Positions 35,150 through 47,144 of a DNA stretch of 64,000 nucleotides are shown one piece after another (position 1 is the stretch's first letter; each line of letters starts with the position of its first letter). This DNA is from Kappaphycus alvarezii (lineage: Eukaryota; Rhodophyta; Florideophyceae; Gigartinales; Solieriaceae): NCBI GenBank assembly GCA_002205965.3, contig NADL03000019.1:742351-806350 (forward strand), in the 5' to 3' direction. Under the pieces are notes generated by a model. That model did no database searches and had not been told where the DNA came from. It saw only the letters and a list, made by a program, of their open reading frames with translations. The position numbers were made by a program, and so were the translations under genes.

Positions 35150-36044
35150 CACATAATTGAGCATTTCAATGTCAAAAGCCGCAAAAATATCTCACATGAA
35201 AGGATGGGGCTCCAACTACAGCTGCAAAGAAGATGTTGCTCTAGCTCGGGCATGAGTGCAAGTCTCTGAAAATCATATTGTGGGCTCCGAGCAGAAATCC
35301 ACAACGTTCTACGAGAAGATCTGGAACGATTACAAGGCAGTGAAACCTGTTGATGTTGCTCTTAGGCCACTGGCTTCTGTCACAAGCCGCATCAAGCTCA
35401 TCATAAAGCATTGCGACCTTTTTCTGCTTATCACAGCACAGTGCTGGCCATCAAACCTATGGGTTTCAATGAACCCTACATACTGCGACCTAGCGTCGCC
35501 CTTTTCAATGGAAAGAGGATCAAATCTCTTGGAAAAGATATTGGCAAGCCCTTAAAATTTCATGCAGCGTGGGAAGTTTTACGCTTCAATGAGAAATTTT
35601 TGGCTGGGGCGAACGAAGCTTCTGGGGATTGTTCTACTTCATCTGGTGACCAGAAGAGCGCTTACGATGACGTCCAGGGCAATGTTAACAATGAGGCTCC
35701 TGCTTTGGTTACGGACCGGAACAGGAAGGAAGGGCCTCAAGGTCTGTAGGTAGGCCTTTCGGTAGAAGGAAGGCAAAAGAGCAGGAGGAGAGAGCGTTTA
35801 ACGGAAGAAAGAAGCTCAAGATTATAGAAGAAAACTCAGGTTGCAAGAGAAACGCAATGTCGCACTTGCTCGTCAAAACGAGATATTGTTATTCACGAAG
35901 GGAACTGGAGGAGTAGAGTCAGATGGTGCGAAGGACGACTTCAAAATTATGCAGGAAGAGGCGCCGGAAGCCATGCGCGAGAGATTGGCCAAGCGGCCGG
36001 TCGGGGATCTTCTCGCCAAGTTACTGTTCATTTGTCTTATGTGA
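35150..36044 (+). pseudogene. Harbinger Myb/SANT-like accessory protein
   Basis: In this superfamily the second protein carries a Myb/SANT-like domain that binds DNA and helps bring the transposase to the nucleus and element ends. The start reads KGWGSNYSCKEDVALARA then VQVSENHIVGSEQKSTTFYE, KIWNDYKAVKP and VTSRIKLI, matching the tryptophan-poor Myb/SANT module of these proteins. The C-terminal part has the family's RRKAKE-like basic block and an LARQNEILLFT then EEAPEAMRERL helix. A TGA at 35,253-35,255 stands where relatives have Trp (ALARAW), and frame changes follow near 35,400 and 35,750. A presumed start lies near 35,170. Decayed. Confidence 0.65.
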
Positions 36045-36408
36045 TGTTACCTGAATATGTCTTGGAAACGAACCCTGTTGAGCACAGTGCCGGTTCTGCC
36101 GTTCTATGAGTGAGGGGCCATTGTCCAGAGTGTTTTGCCAAGTCTTTATACCACAGTCTTTTACTTTTTGCAACTATTCTATGTGTCACCTTCCAAACTC
36201 CACAAGTGCCCCATGACAAGTCTAAGAGTGGTAAAATAATCGCTGCTGTCTTTCAAATACGTATGTAACTCACAAAGAGATACTGTGATCCCTTGGGAGG
36301 CAACTTATTTCTGTGTATTCTCTCAAGCGCACCCCACATTGGCTGACACCCATTTGAAATCTTCACATTACTTTCATTACTGTCTTCGTGTTCTGGTAGT
36401 CCACCACT

Positions 36409-37482
36409 TTACTCCACCATCATGTTATGTAGAATAATACAAAATGTCATTACTTCCTTCGTAGTTTCCTTGGACCATAATCGAGCAGATTGTGCAACAA
36501 TGAGCCAATTACTCTGTAGCACGCCAAATACGCGCTCCAAATCTTTGCGATATTTCCTCTGTTTATGATCCAAGAACCATTCCTTTCTCGTGGATGGGTA
36601 TGCTACTGTTTGAGCAAAAACAGGCGACTTTGGATATGTCCCGTCCGCCAGCCAATACGGCTTATTTCGCTGTTATCCCGCGATGATGTACTCCAACGCG
36701 GGGGATACTGCCAAGTACTTATATTTGCAATCAGCATTGAAGCTTCAACGAAATTGATATCGTTTGCGGATCCAAGAAATCCAAGGAACGCATGCCCATA
36801 TCTATAAAGATTAGTCGCATATGGCATCGAGAGTCACAACAGAAGTGTCCTCTTTACCCTCATGTTGCCCGTGCCACGCAGTAGGGCAGTTTTTCCATTC
36901 ATATTAACAGGATTCGATACTGCCCATCATTCCCGGAAAACCCTGGCCTAAAGAGTTCTTCAGGATCCTTTTGAGTTCATCCTCATTCGAGCTGCGCAAG
37001 TACTCCCCCCAAAGCAATCTCTTACAGCCCTCAAAAATGCTGAAACGAGGTCAGCACTGTCGTTTCACTCATTCCTAAAAATTCATCTACAGCGTCCGCC
37101 GCAATCCCGTAAGCCAATAACCGAAAGGCTGCTGTTGCGTTTAGGAGGACACTCAGCCCTTTCTTTCCTACACAGCCTTTCTTCTGCTGAAAGTAGTTGT
37201 CATGAGAAACAAGAGCGTGAAACATTCTATCCAACGGCTCTCTTGAAATAAAAAAACGACCGGCAAAAGCTTTGCTATCGTAGATCGAGCTAACGTCGAA
37301 ATATTGTCGGTGAATGCGGCGATATACTTCATCTGCATTACGGTTAATGTTTGCAGCTTTTAACCAAGGACGGAGCCACCACATGGACGAGCTGAACTAT
37401 AGCTGCTGCTACTTGAGCTCAGTAGAGTGTCGACCAAGTTGTCATCGTCTTCAGTAATTTCTCTCCACCATCTGTCCTCCAT
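36409..37482 (-). pseudogene. PIF/Harbinger transposase (DDE_Tnp_4)
   Basis: Cut-and-paste transposase. The ATG at 37482 (MEDRWWREITEDDDN) opens an acidic N-terminus. The conserved middle reads NINRNADEVYRRIHRQYF, FFISREPLDRMFHALV, then GLSVLLNATAAFRLLAYGIA and ADAVDEFLGMSETT. The catalytic half includes HAFLGFLGSANDINF, KPYWLADGTYPKSPVF and the E-bearing RKDLERVFGVLQSNW, ending CIILHNMMVE at 36409. These are the typical SND-x-N, ADGxYP and ERxFGVLQ signatures of the family. About 358 codons, close to the usual length. Frame changes near 37,390, 36,830 and 36,650 interrupt it. Gene order relative to the accessory gene supports a nearly complete but inactive element. Confidence 0.75.
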
Positions 37483-37699
37483 TGGTCGCACACCGCTTGT
37501 GCGAGTATGTGAAGAGAGCTGGTAATGGGAAGGAATGGTCTAGCGAACACGACGGTGTGAGACAAATTGAGCCTGGTGGAGAGTTCGAAAAGTGTCGGGC
37601 AAATGACCAAATGGGCAACGAAACAAAACTTATGCACCCAATGAACGTGATAAATGTTTCGAAAGAAATATAAAATTTGCTCGTTTGCCCAAGAACTGG

Positions 37700-40600
37700 T
37701 GGAGATGCTCTTACAACAAATTACTCAGATAGGTTTAAAAATTATGTCTTGTTTATTTTTAATATTGAATAAGCCAAGCAAAATTCTCTAACAAAATTGA
37801 AGAGACTTATGCTCTGTATCATGTAGTGTTAAACTCCAAAATATAGCCCCAAATCTGATCACCGTTCGCATTATTAAATTTGAAGACCATATGTACCTAG
37901 ATTTTCGGCATTTACGTAGGGAAACACGTTCTCTAAAACATTCTTGACAGAAACGTTTTATTTAGTGTTTGACAGGTTATGCGTTTGCATCAAAGAGCAT
38001 TAATTCCTGTTATTCATCACTAATAAAATCTGTTTGCACAGATACGATGAAAACTAAAAAAAGTTAAAACATGCACATACATCCTTTCAAGCAGCATGTC
38101 CATATATGTAAAACTATCCTGATTTTCAGTGATTGAAGAATGTGTATCAAAGATTTTGAGACCATAAACCTCGATGGATCTCCATTGCGGGCTTCGAACT
38201 GCAGTATCGCATTCCTTTTTTACGCTTGCGCAATTCAGCAAAAAATGTTAACCGACACTAGTTGTTGAACACGTACACTGAATATTTTCCGCTGCAGTGT
38301 ATAAATAATACAGGATGCGTGTGGCAGAATCCCGTCGCACAGTTAAATCACTGTATATGATAACGTACTCTTCTATTTAGTGCCCATTTCTACCGGTCAG
38401 ATAGACCTTTCTTAATTCAGTTTTCGTAACATGTCAATCATCTGGTAGCTATAGTAACAGCGCATCATGGAATTTCTGAAACTAACTTCTTCTTACTTTT
38501 TAATCTCAACCTATCAAATTGCATTTTTCATCGATTTAATTTTTTAAAAGGACTGTCTTCTTCGAAAGTCTCATAAGGAAGCGCTTCGCGGTGTAAAAAT
38601 ATCCAGCCATTAAAGAGGACTAATTTGGAGAATTCCTTAGCTGCGGAGCCATAAAATTGCTTTTACGTTATATGTGGATACCTTAACACATCAATAAAAG
38701 CTCCTTGTTTATTTGTTGAATACACCAAGGGCATTTTCTGGCAAGAAGGATCATTGTATCTTGATGAATGAAATTAATGATTCCTTTTGATGCTTTAATA
38801 TTCTATTTAAATCTCAGATCTGGAGCAAATTATCTGCTTAAAATAGTATTATCCAAAGTTTTATTAGGCATAAAAGTCGAGGTGGACGAATTTTCGGGTG
38901 GATTTCTCAACGGATAACCGTTAAGATTTTAGTCTATCGTTCTCATCCAAATAGAAATTTGATATTGTTTCCCCCCTTCATATTGATAGATGAGCTTTGA
39001 AATACACTACTGGGAAGAACTCGATCAATATATTGTCGTTTGTACACTAGAGGAAGATATTTATATCGCTCATTTTCCGTCGAGCTCCCTTTTTTCCTTT
39101 GTCATCCCTCTATGCTTTTCGCTCAAGTCGTCAAAGTATCTTTGCAATGTATTGTATTCAGTTTCATATCCACCAATAATTCCGTATATTTAAGTACCTC
39201 ACATCAAATAACCGATTTATTATGATTACTTCCTCGAGGAATTTCGTTCAATGTAATTTGAGACTGCTATATGTAACACTATAAACAATTTTTCATGTCC
39301 TTAAAATATTAGATCACCCCAAACCTTCCCCCATGTAAATTAGTTCGGCAATTTTCGTACAGATCTTTTGCGAAAATATGAATACACTCAATTAAGCATC
39401 CTTTGCTTTACGTTTTCCTTCAGCGTATCCCAATGGAATAAAAATAACGGAAGGACGCGGCTTTTTTTTCGAATTACACCCTATATATTCGGAATCATCC
39501 CAGATCGCACGTATTTTCAGCGGAGAGAGTATGGGAATAATATTTTCAAAATGATCAGAATTAAATTAAATTTGTGTTCATTTTATCTACTATCTAAATA
39601 TGTAGATAAATGAACACGAAAGGGCTAAAAGTGATTTAGCTACAGTTTCCAATTTTTATTCCAGTAAATTTAATCGGTACTTTGTAGCATTTTCAATAAA
39701 ATGCAAATAAGGCGAATATTATTACGATTTTTGCATCTTTTAATAATTTTTAGTTACAAGACTTGGATATATAAAAGAATAGTTTTATGAAAAAAAATTT
39801 ATAGCCCTGTTTAATATCCAACATTCTATATTTTCCAAACTGAGCAAGTGAGATATAAATTACTTCTAGGGACTAAATAAAAGGCAGGAGTGCGAATTAT
39901 TATAAATTACTTAGGCAATACCTTGCTATATTTTAACACCGTTACAGCATTACATATCTTATTCATTCATACATAATTCATTTTATTAATTAAAAAAGAT
40001 ATCTTGACAAAATTAACTGTACACCGGAGTTGCCTCTGACTGCTTGCCATAATTTTCAAGGAAATGAAGCAAAACCCTACGAAAACTAAACCCTTACTCC
40101 AAAATCAAACTTGAGATTCTTGGATTAAAATTAAATCTGAATTACTCTAATAATCATTTTTACCGGCCCCAGGACTGCTTCATCTTGATCTCTCCATGAG
40201 AGATCACTATCCGAAGCTACTAAGCTCAACTAGTATAAGAAGCTTTTTTTCTCTTCTGTTACGTTACTCCGCCCGTAACTAAGCGTTAACAGAGGTCGAT
40301 TGGCAAGATTCGGCGAGGATTCACCTAATTTTCCTTGAAATTTCCTGTCAATCGGTTCTTTGACTACAACACCTATCTTCTCCAATGGGCTAATCCGTTT
40401 TGTAGACGTGTAATATTTGCTTAGCTCCCAGCGGCATATTTGGCCCGTTACTGTATGGTGAGTACTATTATCCAGTTGATCCAAAATGTAAATTTATGAA
40501 ACACGCACAAACTCAACACAGAAAAATTGCACCTAACCTTTTAGGATCCCTCGCACTGCAAGGTGATCTAAATGTACCGCACTGGACCTAAGGAAAATCG

Positions 40601-42300
40601 CATATATACATTCTTTATGGATGTACCGAGAACTTCTCCATGAGATGCCCACAGCATATTTTTCGAATCATACTTTCGGGAGCCCATTTGCTATATTAGT
40701 AATTTGAGATATATCTCCTCATCATTTTTGTCCACTATTTTTATTTCTGTTACCATTTGCCATCTGATTCATCATCATATTCTCTTGACGAAAATTTCAA
40801 CTGAAATTAATATATTCTACTATTAAATATCCCAGTGCCCTGACTCTGTATTATTAGCGTCTGGTAGTTTTTCTTTTGTTGGTTTTGAAATTATTTTGGA
40901 ATAAAAAGAGGTCTGGTTGTGAAATTTTGTCTACTTTTGATCCGCAAACATAACACACGTCACTGATATTGAATAGCTCATTTAATATCTAAGTTACTCC
41001 TGGTCCTGATTTCAAATATATTGTATTGATTTAATTCCCTAAATATTATCAAAAAAACTCTTACAGTTACGCAATAAGTCCAAGGAATTGAAATTTACTA
41101 CAAAATGTTTTGGTGCACTCTACGTCATGTTCTTCAATTGGAGAATGCTAAGTACATATAATTTTTTCGATTATCGTACTAATTACGACCGTTTGTAAAG
41201 GGTTGTTACACGTTTCGTAATTTCTTTCCTTGATTTCAAGAAATTTGTGTAGATAAACTGCACTGAAAACATTTATTTTGGAGCAATTAATCTGATGACC
41301 TATTTTATTCCGTAATTTAGTGATAATTGAAAGAAAATCACTGTACTAGATTTTCAAAATGTTGAGAAGCATTTGAGAAAAGATGATGTTTTATAGTATT
41401 GAGAAATTAATCCAAACGTACTGGTCTCAATGGTGTGAAAAGAACTATTTTACTTTAATATATTTATATCGCTGTCTGAGGACAAAAATGTCAGAAATAA
41501 GTTCTCTTGGTGTCTATTAAACAAAAACAGATGTATTAGTTGACTCATCTCGAGGCAGATCAGTATCAGGCTGGCGTGGACAGTTCACCTTTCTGGAGTG
41601 CAAAAATAATTGGTAATATTACACGTTTATTCTGGCTACTAGAGGTTAAAAGATGTATTTCTCCAGATTGGTGGCACTCTGCAATTTTGGAATCTTCTAA
41701 ATATTTATAGTATCATATAACGCTAAAAACTTAGAGGTTAGGGTATTTTCGACAGTAGAGGCTATATATTCCATACAATGGACTCTTTTTCTCAAATATA
41801 TTCAAAATACCCGAAAAAGATAGGGTTTGAAAAGGCTTCACACTATTCTGGGGCGTAATCGCAAAAGCGCAAAATTGTGTCCATATATCTCTTGAGTGCC
41901 GCTTTGCAAGGCCTCTCTTCAATTACGGAGTTACAAGCAAGAAAAAAAATTAAACTCATTTGTCGTTGTACTAAGGGGTAAAAGCCGTTTGTTTACTTCA
42001 AGTGGTGCCAAGATCTGGATTACTATACTAGAATATTAAATTGGATTTTTAATATTTGTAGTTGAGGGAACTGAAGGTTCCACTGTTGCTCACTTTTCAG
42101 TAAAATATTAACCATGCAAGTCTTTTTAGGAGAAAGATGAACCAGAGGAGCCAATCCATCGACAAAGAACTTTTTTAATGAACTCTGAGTACCTGATCAA
42201 CAACTGCACATGGAAGTGAGCTGTAGTAAACTAGTACGCAGCCGTAACTGCGTTTACATTGGAAAATCAGGCGTATTGAACTACCGGCGCGAAAAAGAGA
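37700..42300. other. AT-rich gene desert
   Basis: A 4.6-kb stretch with many A/T runs, clearly more AT-rich than both flanks, and no open frame above about 85 codons. No domain or repeat was recognised. Candidate roles are decayed elements, or a matrix-attachment or heterochromatic segment; the sequence does not decide. Confidence 0.5.
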
Positions 42301-42344
42301 GCGCTTTGATCAGGGGAATACACCTGACTTAATTCTATCAGAAG

Positions 42345-42542
42345 ATGCTGTCGGGGTGGCCGGTGGAGCTAAAGCACAAGTTATTTCGATTCATAGACAG
42401 TCCGAATGCAAAACATTTCCATCTCCTACGGTTAATAAGTACACCACCCATGCACAGATGCTTAGTCAAGGAGGTGGAGAGCGGGGAAGAGATTGATAAG
42501 CGATGGAAGATGTGGATAGAGGAAAGAGTAGTTCAAAATTAG
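42345..42542 (+). CDS. Small hypothetical protein
   Basis: A 65-codon open frame beginning MLSGWPVELKHKLFRFID, with a Leu-spaced basic/acidic pattern through EEIDKRWKMWIEERV. An F-box-like start (WP-x-ELKHKLF) is conceivable but it is too short to call. It sits at the edge of the AT-rich desert. Could be random. Confidence 0.2.
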   Translation: MLSGWPVELKHKLFRFIDSPNAKHFHLLRLISTPPMHRCLVKEVESGEEIDKRWKMWIEERVVQN

Positions 42543-42602
42543 TTTCGGGTGGTTGAGGATGCTGAGATAAGTTGACGGTGGTGGAGAATGTCGGACCTCT
42601 GG

Positions 42603-42706
42603 GTATGCCGGCTTTTTTTTAGGACTTTGGTCGTTCGCCCGGAGAAATGGTTTCACAACGCGCGTATACCGGCTGTTTTTCAGCGCATAGGTCGTTAGCC
42701 CGATGG
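42603..42706 (+). repeat. Two-copy direct repeat, about 61-bp period
   Basis: GTATGCCGGCTTTTTTTT...GGTCGTTCGCCCG at 42,603 and GTATACCGGCTGTTTTTC...GGTCGTTAGCCCG at 42,664. Imperfect tandem duplication in non-coding DNA. Confidence 0.6.
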
Positions 42707-42954
42707 AGGCTGAGAAGTTGAGTGTAGACTGGGGTTGATGGGATGAGTAGAAGCCGTGGTCTGGGAGTGGGATGGACGGGTAGAGCGTTGAAGAGAGTGC
42801 CCCCTATGTGGAAGAGGGTGGGAGCTGGAGTCCGTTGAGCTGGAGTTCGTTATTTTCTTGGGTGGCGCCCGTGGCCACAAAGAGTTGGGGGCATGTCGCA
42901 CGAGTTTCGTGTCGCGCGACTCCCAGCGTCGCTGTTTGATTGGACAGGTTCGCT

Positions 42955-43005
42955 CGTACAGTGTGCAGTGGTAGTGTACACTGCACTTGCACTGTACACG
43001 CGTAG
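42955..43005. repeat. GTAC-type imperfect palindrome tract
   Basis: GTACAGTGTGCAGTG then GTGTACACTGCACTTG and CACTGTACAC, a related but GC-richer form of the GTAC tracts. Confidence 0.5.
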
Positions 43006-43530
43006 AAACCCCGGACCGGCCGCCCCTATAAGAGGACGAGAGGGCGGCAGGAATCCAGGGGAAAGGAAGGTAAGTTCCGCTTGGCCGAAAAAGAGAGATA
43101 GAGTAAACGCAAAAAAACATTTCAGAGTACACGCTATCCACAGCTATCCTCACCGCAGGCTACTATACCGGCATCGAGGGGCTACCTTGCTTGTACAGTA
43201 TCACTTGGTGTCGGAGATTTCACATGAACGCTCTCCAATGGGGGTAGCTCGGTGCGGAACGTTCGGCAGTGGAAGTCGGGATATAAATGACGTTCACGGG
43301 GGCAAAGCGTGGGGATTGGCGCAGTGTGCAGAGTGCCTTTTGCTGGTGGTCTGCAAACCGTGTTCTTCTATGAATAATGCAGGGCCACGATTAAAACCCT
43401 ACGGCACTACTACTGCGTGATAGGTGTCCGCTGCAGGATCCGACTATAAGGATAGCTAAGTGCTAACCGGATGATCCACGTTGGCAATGTGCAGCGGCAT
43501 ACGCGATAAGATACATCGTGCGATGGGCGA

Positions 43531-44290
43531 CTACATCATGCAACCAATGCGCCGATAGATGCGCGCGTGGAAGTCTTCCACTGACGTATGAAGCTTCTCC
43601 GCAGTGCGCAGGAGTTCCTCTATAAAGAGGGTAGTAGTGGGGGACGGTGACCCAGGGAGTCGAAATTCAGTGGTTGGAAATCGAAATAGGTGTAGTTGGG
43701 TTTGTCGAAGGGGAGAGGAGACGAGAAAGTTTGCGCCCAAGTCGGCGGCCTTGTTGAAATGGACCACTTCAGCAGCGCCGCTATCAGCCCGAGTGGCCTT
43801 TGTGCAGACTTCATCATTGAAGGGCGACAAAGTAGTATCATGACAGGCAACTGGGAAGGCCGCGGTGGCGTTGGGAGAAGCGAAGTGGGGTAGTAGGAGA
43901 TCTGGTTGCCGCAGTTTAGTGCCTGGTACGCGGAGCTGAACGTCCGTCTAGCGTTGCAAGCCCGCTCCATGGGCGACATGGACCCCGATGATGGTGCACA
44001 GCGAATTGTGGGGCGGATTTGTTTTGCGATCTAGTCGATTAAATAGCTCACGGCTTGGACGAGTCTGCGTGGTTTTTTTGGACGCAGGCTTTTTGGCGTA
44101 CCGTGTTGCCGACGTGTTGTCTCGCAATAGCTTTGTTCTTTGAGGATTGTCAGAGACGCAATTTTGGAGGAGGCGTTGCAGCCATCCGTGTTCGTTGAGC
44201 ATCAGTCGACAAACGCGCGGAGTACTTGGTCTCTTGCGTCCTTTTTCTTGCAGAGTGATACTTGCTGATCATGCAGGACACCTACAGGAG
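43531..44290 (-). CDS. Unidentified host-like gene
   Basis: Minus-strand coding-like region. The last 100 codons (43,830-43,531) form one clean frame: a linker, VVHFNKAADLGANFLVSSPL, LHLFRFPTTEFRLPG and a final helix ELLRTAEKLHTSVEDFHARI, ending RIGCMM and a stop. Upstream, 44,202-43,948 carries a basic segment (NEHGWLQRLLQNCVSDNPQR) in another frame, so one or more single-base shifts or an intron near 43,900 separate the parts. I recognise no family; the helical C-terminus could pack in a multi-protein complex. The overlapping plus-strand frames lack such features. Confidence 0.35.
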
Positions 44291-44576
44291 AAGTAGTGCA
44301 TTACGAGAATGCGTAATTCTCGATTGGTGTGTGTGGCGTCGTCGGCGTCGTAGTAAGTGAGGGTAGGATATGCACGGTGGTGGCCAGAGTTTTTCCGGTA
44401 GAAGGTGCCTTATGTTGCTCCGTGGTTAAGGAAATGATATAGCTAAAGGGTCGCGAAAACAGTGGCAGTTTTCAGGTATTGCTGTAGATGCTATGTGTGT
44501 GGGACGCTGGTTGAGGTCATAAACCAGGAGATTGGTGGCAGGTCGCTGGTTGTATGAAAAGGTCGGTAGGTTGCAT

Positions 44577-44663
44577 ACACTTTTGAGATTATGTAAGGGG
44601 GAAACGACAAAGCACAATGGGTTTGCGCTTTGTCGTTTCCCTCTTTCACAATCTCAAAAGTGT
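44577..44663. repeat. 87-bp foldback hairpin
   Basis: Arms of 37 bp (44577-44613 and 44627-44663) match with only three mismatches; the loop is 13 nt. The loop and one arm edge are partly repeated just downstream (GACAACGCACAATGGGTT). It could be a microRNA-like precursor, a tiny MITE or a structured RNA. Confidence 0.8.
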
Positions 44664-45154
44664 AAAATGACAACGCACAATGGGTTAGGGCTTAGGTCCA
44701 GGTTGGATCTCGGCTGAAGTGCGGGTACATGTCCAAGTTGGCCAACGCTGAAGAGGAACGCGGGTTCTGGTTCGACGCCCTGCCCCTGCCCGTATGGTGT
44801 AGTGGCAGTGACCGATTACCAATTGTGCCTAGCCGAACAGTCGTCCGACTCACAGTCAGTGTATCGCGCACACACTGTAGTTTGAGCCAAAGATGTTTCG
44901 CTGTATTTGCACGTGACTCCTTATATTACTTCCACAAAGCCATCCAGAGGTTCTGCTTCTTACCGTCATTCAAGTAGAATTTTACCAGATAAAGTTGATG
45001 GGTTTCGCACGAGACGATCTTCCGGGAGCGCGTGTTACTCGAGTTCTGAGCCGTGTAATGTAATGGTTGTACCATATGTGGCGCGTAGAGGTCTCGGGAG
45101 CGGGACAACTGTCCTGGTCGATTTCGACTTCATAAATGGGGGGCATCGTGCACT

Positions 45155-45182
45155 ACTGTACGGTACAGTACTGACCGTATGT
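45155..45182. repeat. GTAC palindrome tract, short
   Basis: ACTGTACGGTACAGTACTG followed by ACCGTA, a short member of the GTAC tract family. Confidence 0.55.
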
Positions 45183-45837
45183 TGATGAGTGCAAATCGCA
45201 GAAGTGTGCATGAAGCGAGTTGGTCCTGTGATTTGACGGGAAGCCTAGAGGGTAGCGGCTGTCAGCAACGAGATATGCGAGAATGTTGGCAGTTGACAGT
45301 ATTGAATGATAGGAAATCTGAGAGCACAGCGGAGTACGTCTGACTGCGGTACCCAGCCTCTCGAACAGCCCTCCCAACACCCTCTGTAAACGTCAGTATC
45401 GCAGTGTTTGCGGTTATAAGATGGCAAGTCATTTAGAGTTTAGGGGGGCTCGCAGTGATCAGTGCTACGAAAGAGTCGGATCCTGCAGTGGACACCATAG
45501 AAACTATTTAATGTAAACTATTTGACTAGAGAACTTGTGTAAAGAATCGCAATTGTTTTTTCGACAATGGCTTGGATATCAGCGGGTGGGGGGGGCTCTA
45601 CGAGCTGCCGTTGGTGCTTATCTCTCGTGGCTTTCCTACATCGTCTGCATGATATGGCCGGCGCCTTTGTCAACGGGTTGGTGTACCGCAGTGCGCCCCT
45701 GTCTCATGGCATGGCTCCAAGTTAGCCTGGCCCAGGCCCTGGTCTTGTTCAGCGGTGGCTTGTAGCTGTGAAAGAATGCAGGTTTTCGCAGCATTTTTAT
45801 CCTGTTGACGAGCACGCTTTGCGATCTGCAGCAAATT
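45183..45837. other. Intergenic, no gene seen
   Basis: Short open frames on both strands lack domains. Nothing else is supported. Confidence 0.35.
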
Positions 45838-45992
45838 TACTGTACATACAGCTGTATTGTACTGTACAGTACTGTAGGCGGCCATGCAATATGATAATCT
45901 GTACGTCTTCAGCCATTACAGCAACTACAGTATCATACCTGTGCCCTGCTACAGTTGCAGCACAGCGACATACAGTACTGTACAGTACAGAT
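45838..45992. repeat. GTAC palindrome tract, two clusters
   Basis: TACTGTACATACAGCTGTA and TGTACTGTACAGTACTG (45,838-45,877), then ATACAGTACTGTACAGTAC (45,970-45,990), ending about 50 bp beyond the carrier gene's stop codon. Confidence 0.75.
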
Positions 45993-46039
45993 CAAATGTC
46001 TACCGTCTACGCTAGCTGGCTAGCCAGATCTCCCGGCAC

Positions 46040-47048
46040 CTAAATAACCTTCTTCACTTGCTCCAACACCAGAAACATAGCTACCGTGTGCCCAGCACAT
46101 CGAGAGAAATATGGCAGGAAACCCCTCCACAGTCCCGCTATACCCTCCTCCCTTCCTACCAACATAATCGTCTGTGCTAATCCCTTTACTTTAAATCCCC
46201 ACCTTTCAATTCCCTCTGATCCTGCAGCCTAGTCTTTGCCGAATCAATGGGCAAGGTAGCCACAGAGTAACAGAATCCACTTGTCACACTGGCCATCAAA
46301 TGCACCCCTACCCCATCCCGCATACCCCATCTTTTCATATACACCTCCTTCGCCTGATCGTACGTCCCCAACTGCACACAATTCACCACCATACTCCGCC
46401 ACCGTAGGTGACGCCCCACGCCACAGCCCAAACACCCCCTCCTCCCGTCAATCCGCCACAATGCATCCCCTACATGGCGATATCCCCTCGCACCGCCTTT
46501 TCTGCCGCTCCATCAGCGTACATCCTCACCATTGCCACCTCGACAGGAGTGGACACTCCCGATGCTACCGCGCCAGACATACCAACCCCAAACTTGGTCC
46601 AAACCGATATGTTTCCTCCATCGTCTGCCACTGCATCGCGTATTGTCGAGTACAAACCTAGTCTCAACGTTGTGTACGTTATCTGACGTGTCAACGCAGC
46701 GGATAACCCAGAATACATCGCGCCTACCCCCTCTGATCGTGTGATCTGTTGAACGGCATCGATGACCCCTCGATATTGCGCATGCGATGACGTCGGCGAA
46801 CTCGTCGTCGACAACTGCATGCGCACCTTGATTACGTCTGCAGGATGGATGAATAGCCAGGAGAGAACGCCGGATATCCCGCCACGAAGGAATGGGAGAA
46901 ACGGGTGTGTGTTTGGGACGGCGGAAGGGGGTGCTGCGTTGCTTGGGTTTGAGCTGGTGACGGGGTGAGTGGCTTGCATGTTGAAGTTTGGTGCTTTGAA
47001 TGAGTTTGGCGGTAGAGGTGAAGGATGGCGGTGTACCGGCACTTGCAT
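46040..47048 (-). CDS. Mitochondrial 2-oxoglutarate/malate carrier
   Basis: Inner mitochondrial membrane exchanger of the SLC25 family, closest by eye to the oxoglutarate carrier SLC25A11/DTC. Three repeats are visible: HPADVIKVRMQ (first signature), STPVEVAMVRMYADG (second; the animal carrier has TPAEVALIRMTADG) and LPIDSAKTRLQDQ (third). Each is followed by its RSEGVGAMYSGL or LWRGASPT or GREEGIAGLWRGFLPYF segment. The C-terminus AMFLVLEQVKKVI matches the family and ends at 46040. The start is M at 47048 or, more likely, the internal M near 46980 (MQATHPVTS), giving about 310 residues. Three or four single-base shifts split the frame, among them one in a GGGGG run near 46,440, one near 46,410 and one near 46,190. 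All key residues survive, so consensus errors are likely. GTAC tracts flank both ends. Confidence 0.82.
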
Positions 47049-47144
47049 TGATCAGTGTGCAAGTTATGGTGCGGTCGGTGGGACGGCCCGCGGTATGAAT
47101 TTGAATTCTCAATTTGCGATTCAAAAATTAACTTTTGTTGGAAC

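Larger units (their letters stand above)
34940..37690. mobile_element. PIF/Harbinger DNA transposon
   Basis: Two convergent genes define it: a Myb/SANT-like accessory gene on the plus strand (35,150-36,044) and a DDE_Tnp_4 transposase on the minus strand (36,409-37,482), separated by about 360 bp. This pair is the hallmark of the PIF/Harbinger superfamily. I could not fix the terminal inverted repeats; the right side has a GAGCATCTCCACCAG-like segment (complement of about 37,690-37,715) but the left match is weak. Both genes carry several lesions, so it is not autonomous as given. Confidence 0.75.

Noticed and set aside
42893-43420. 175-codon plus-strand frame
   Set aside because: No domain, mixed composition, and it crosses a GTAC-type tract; likely random.
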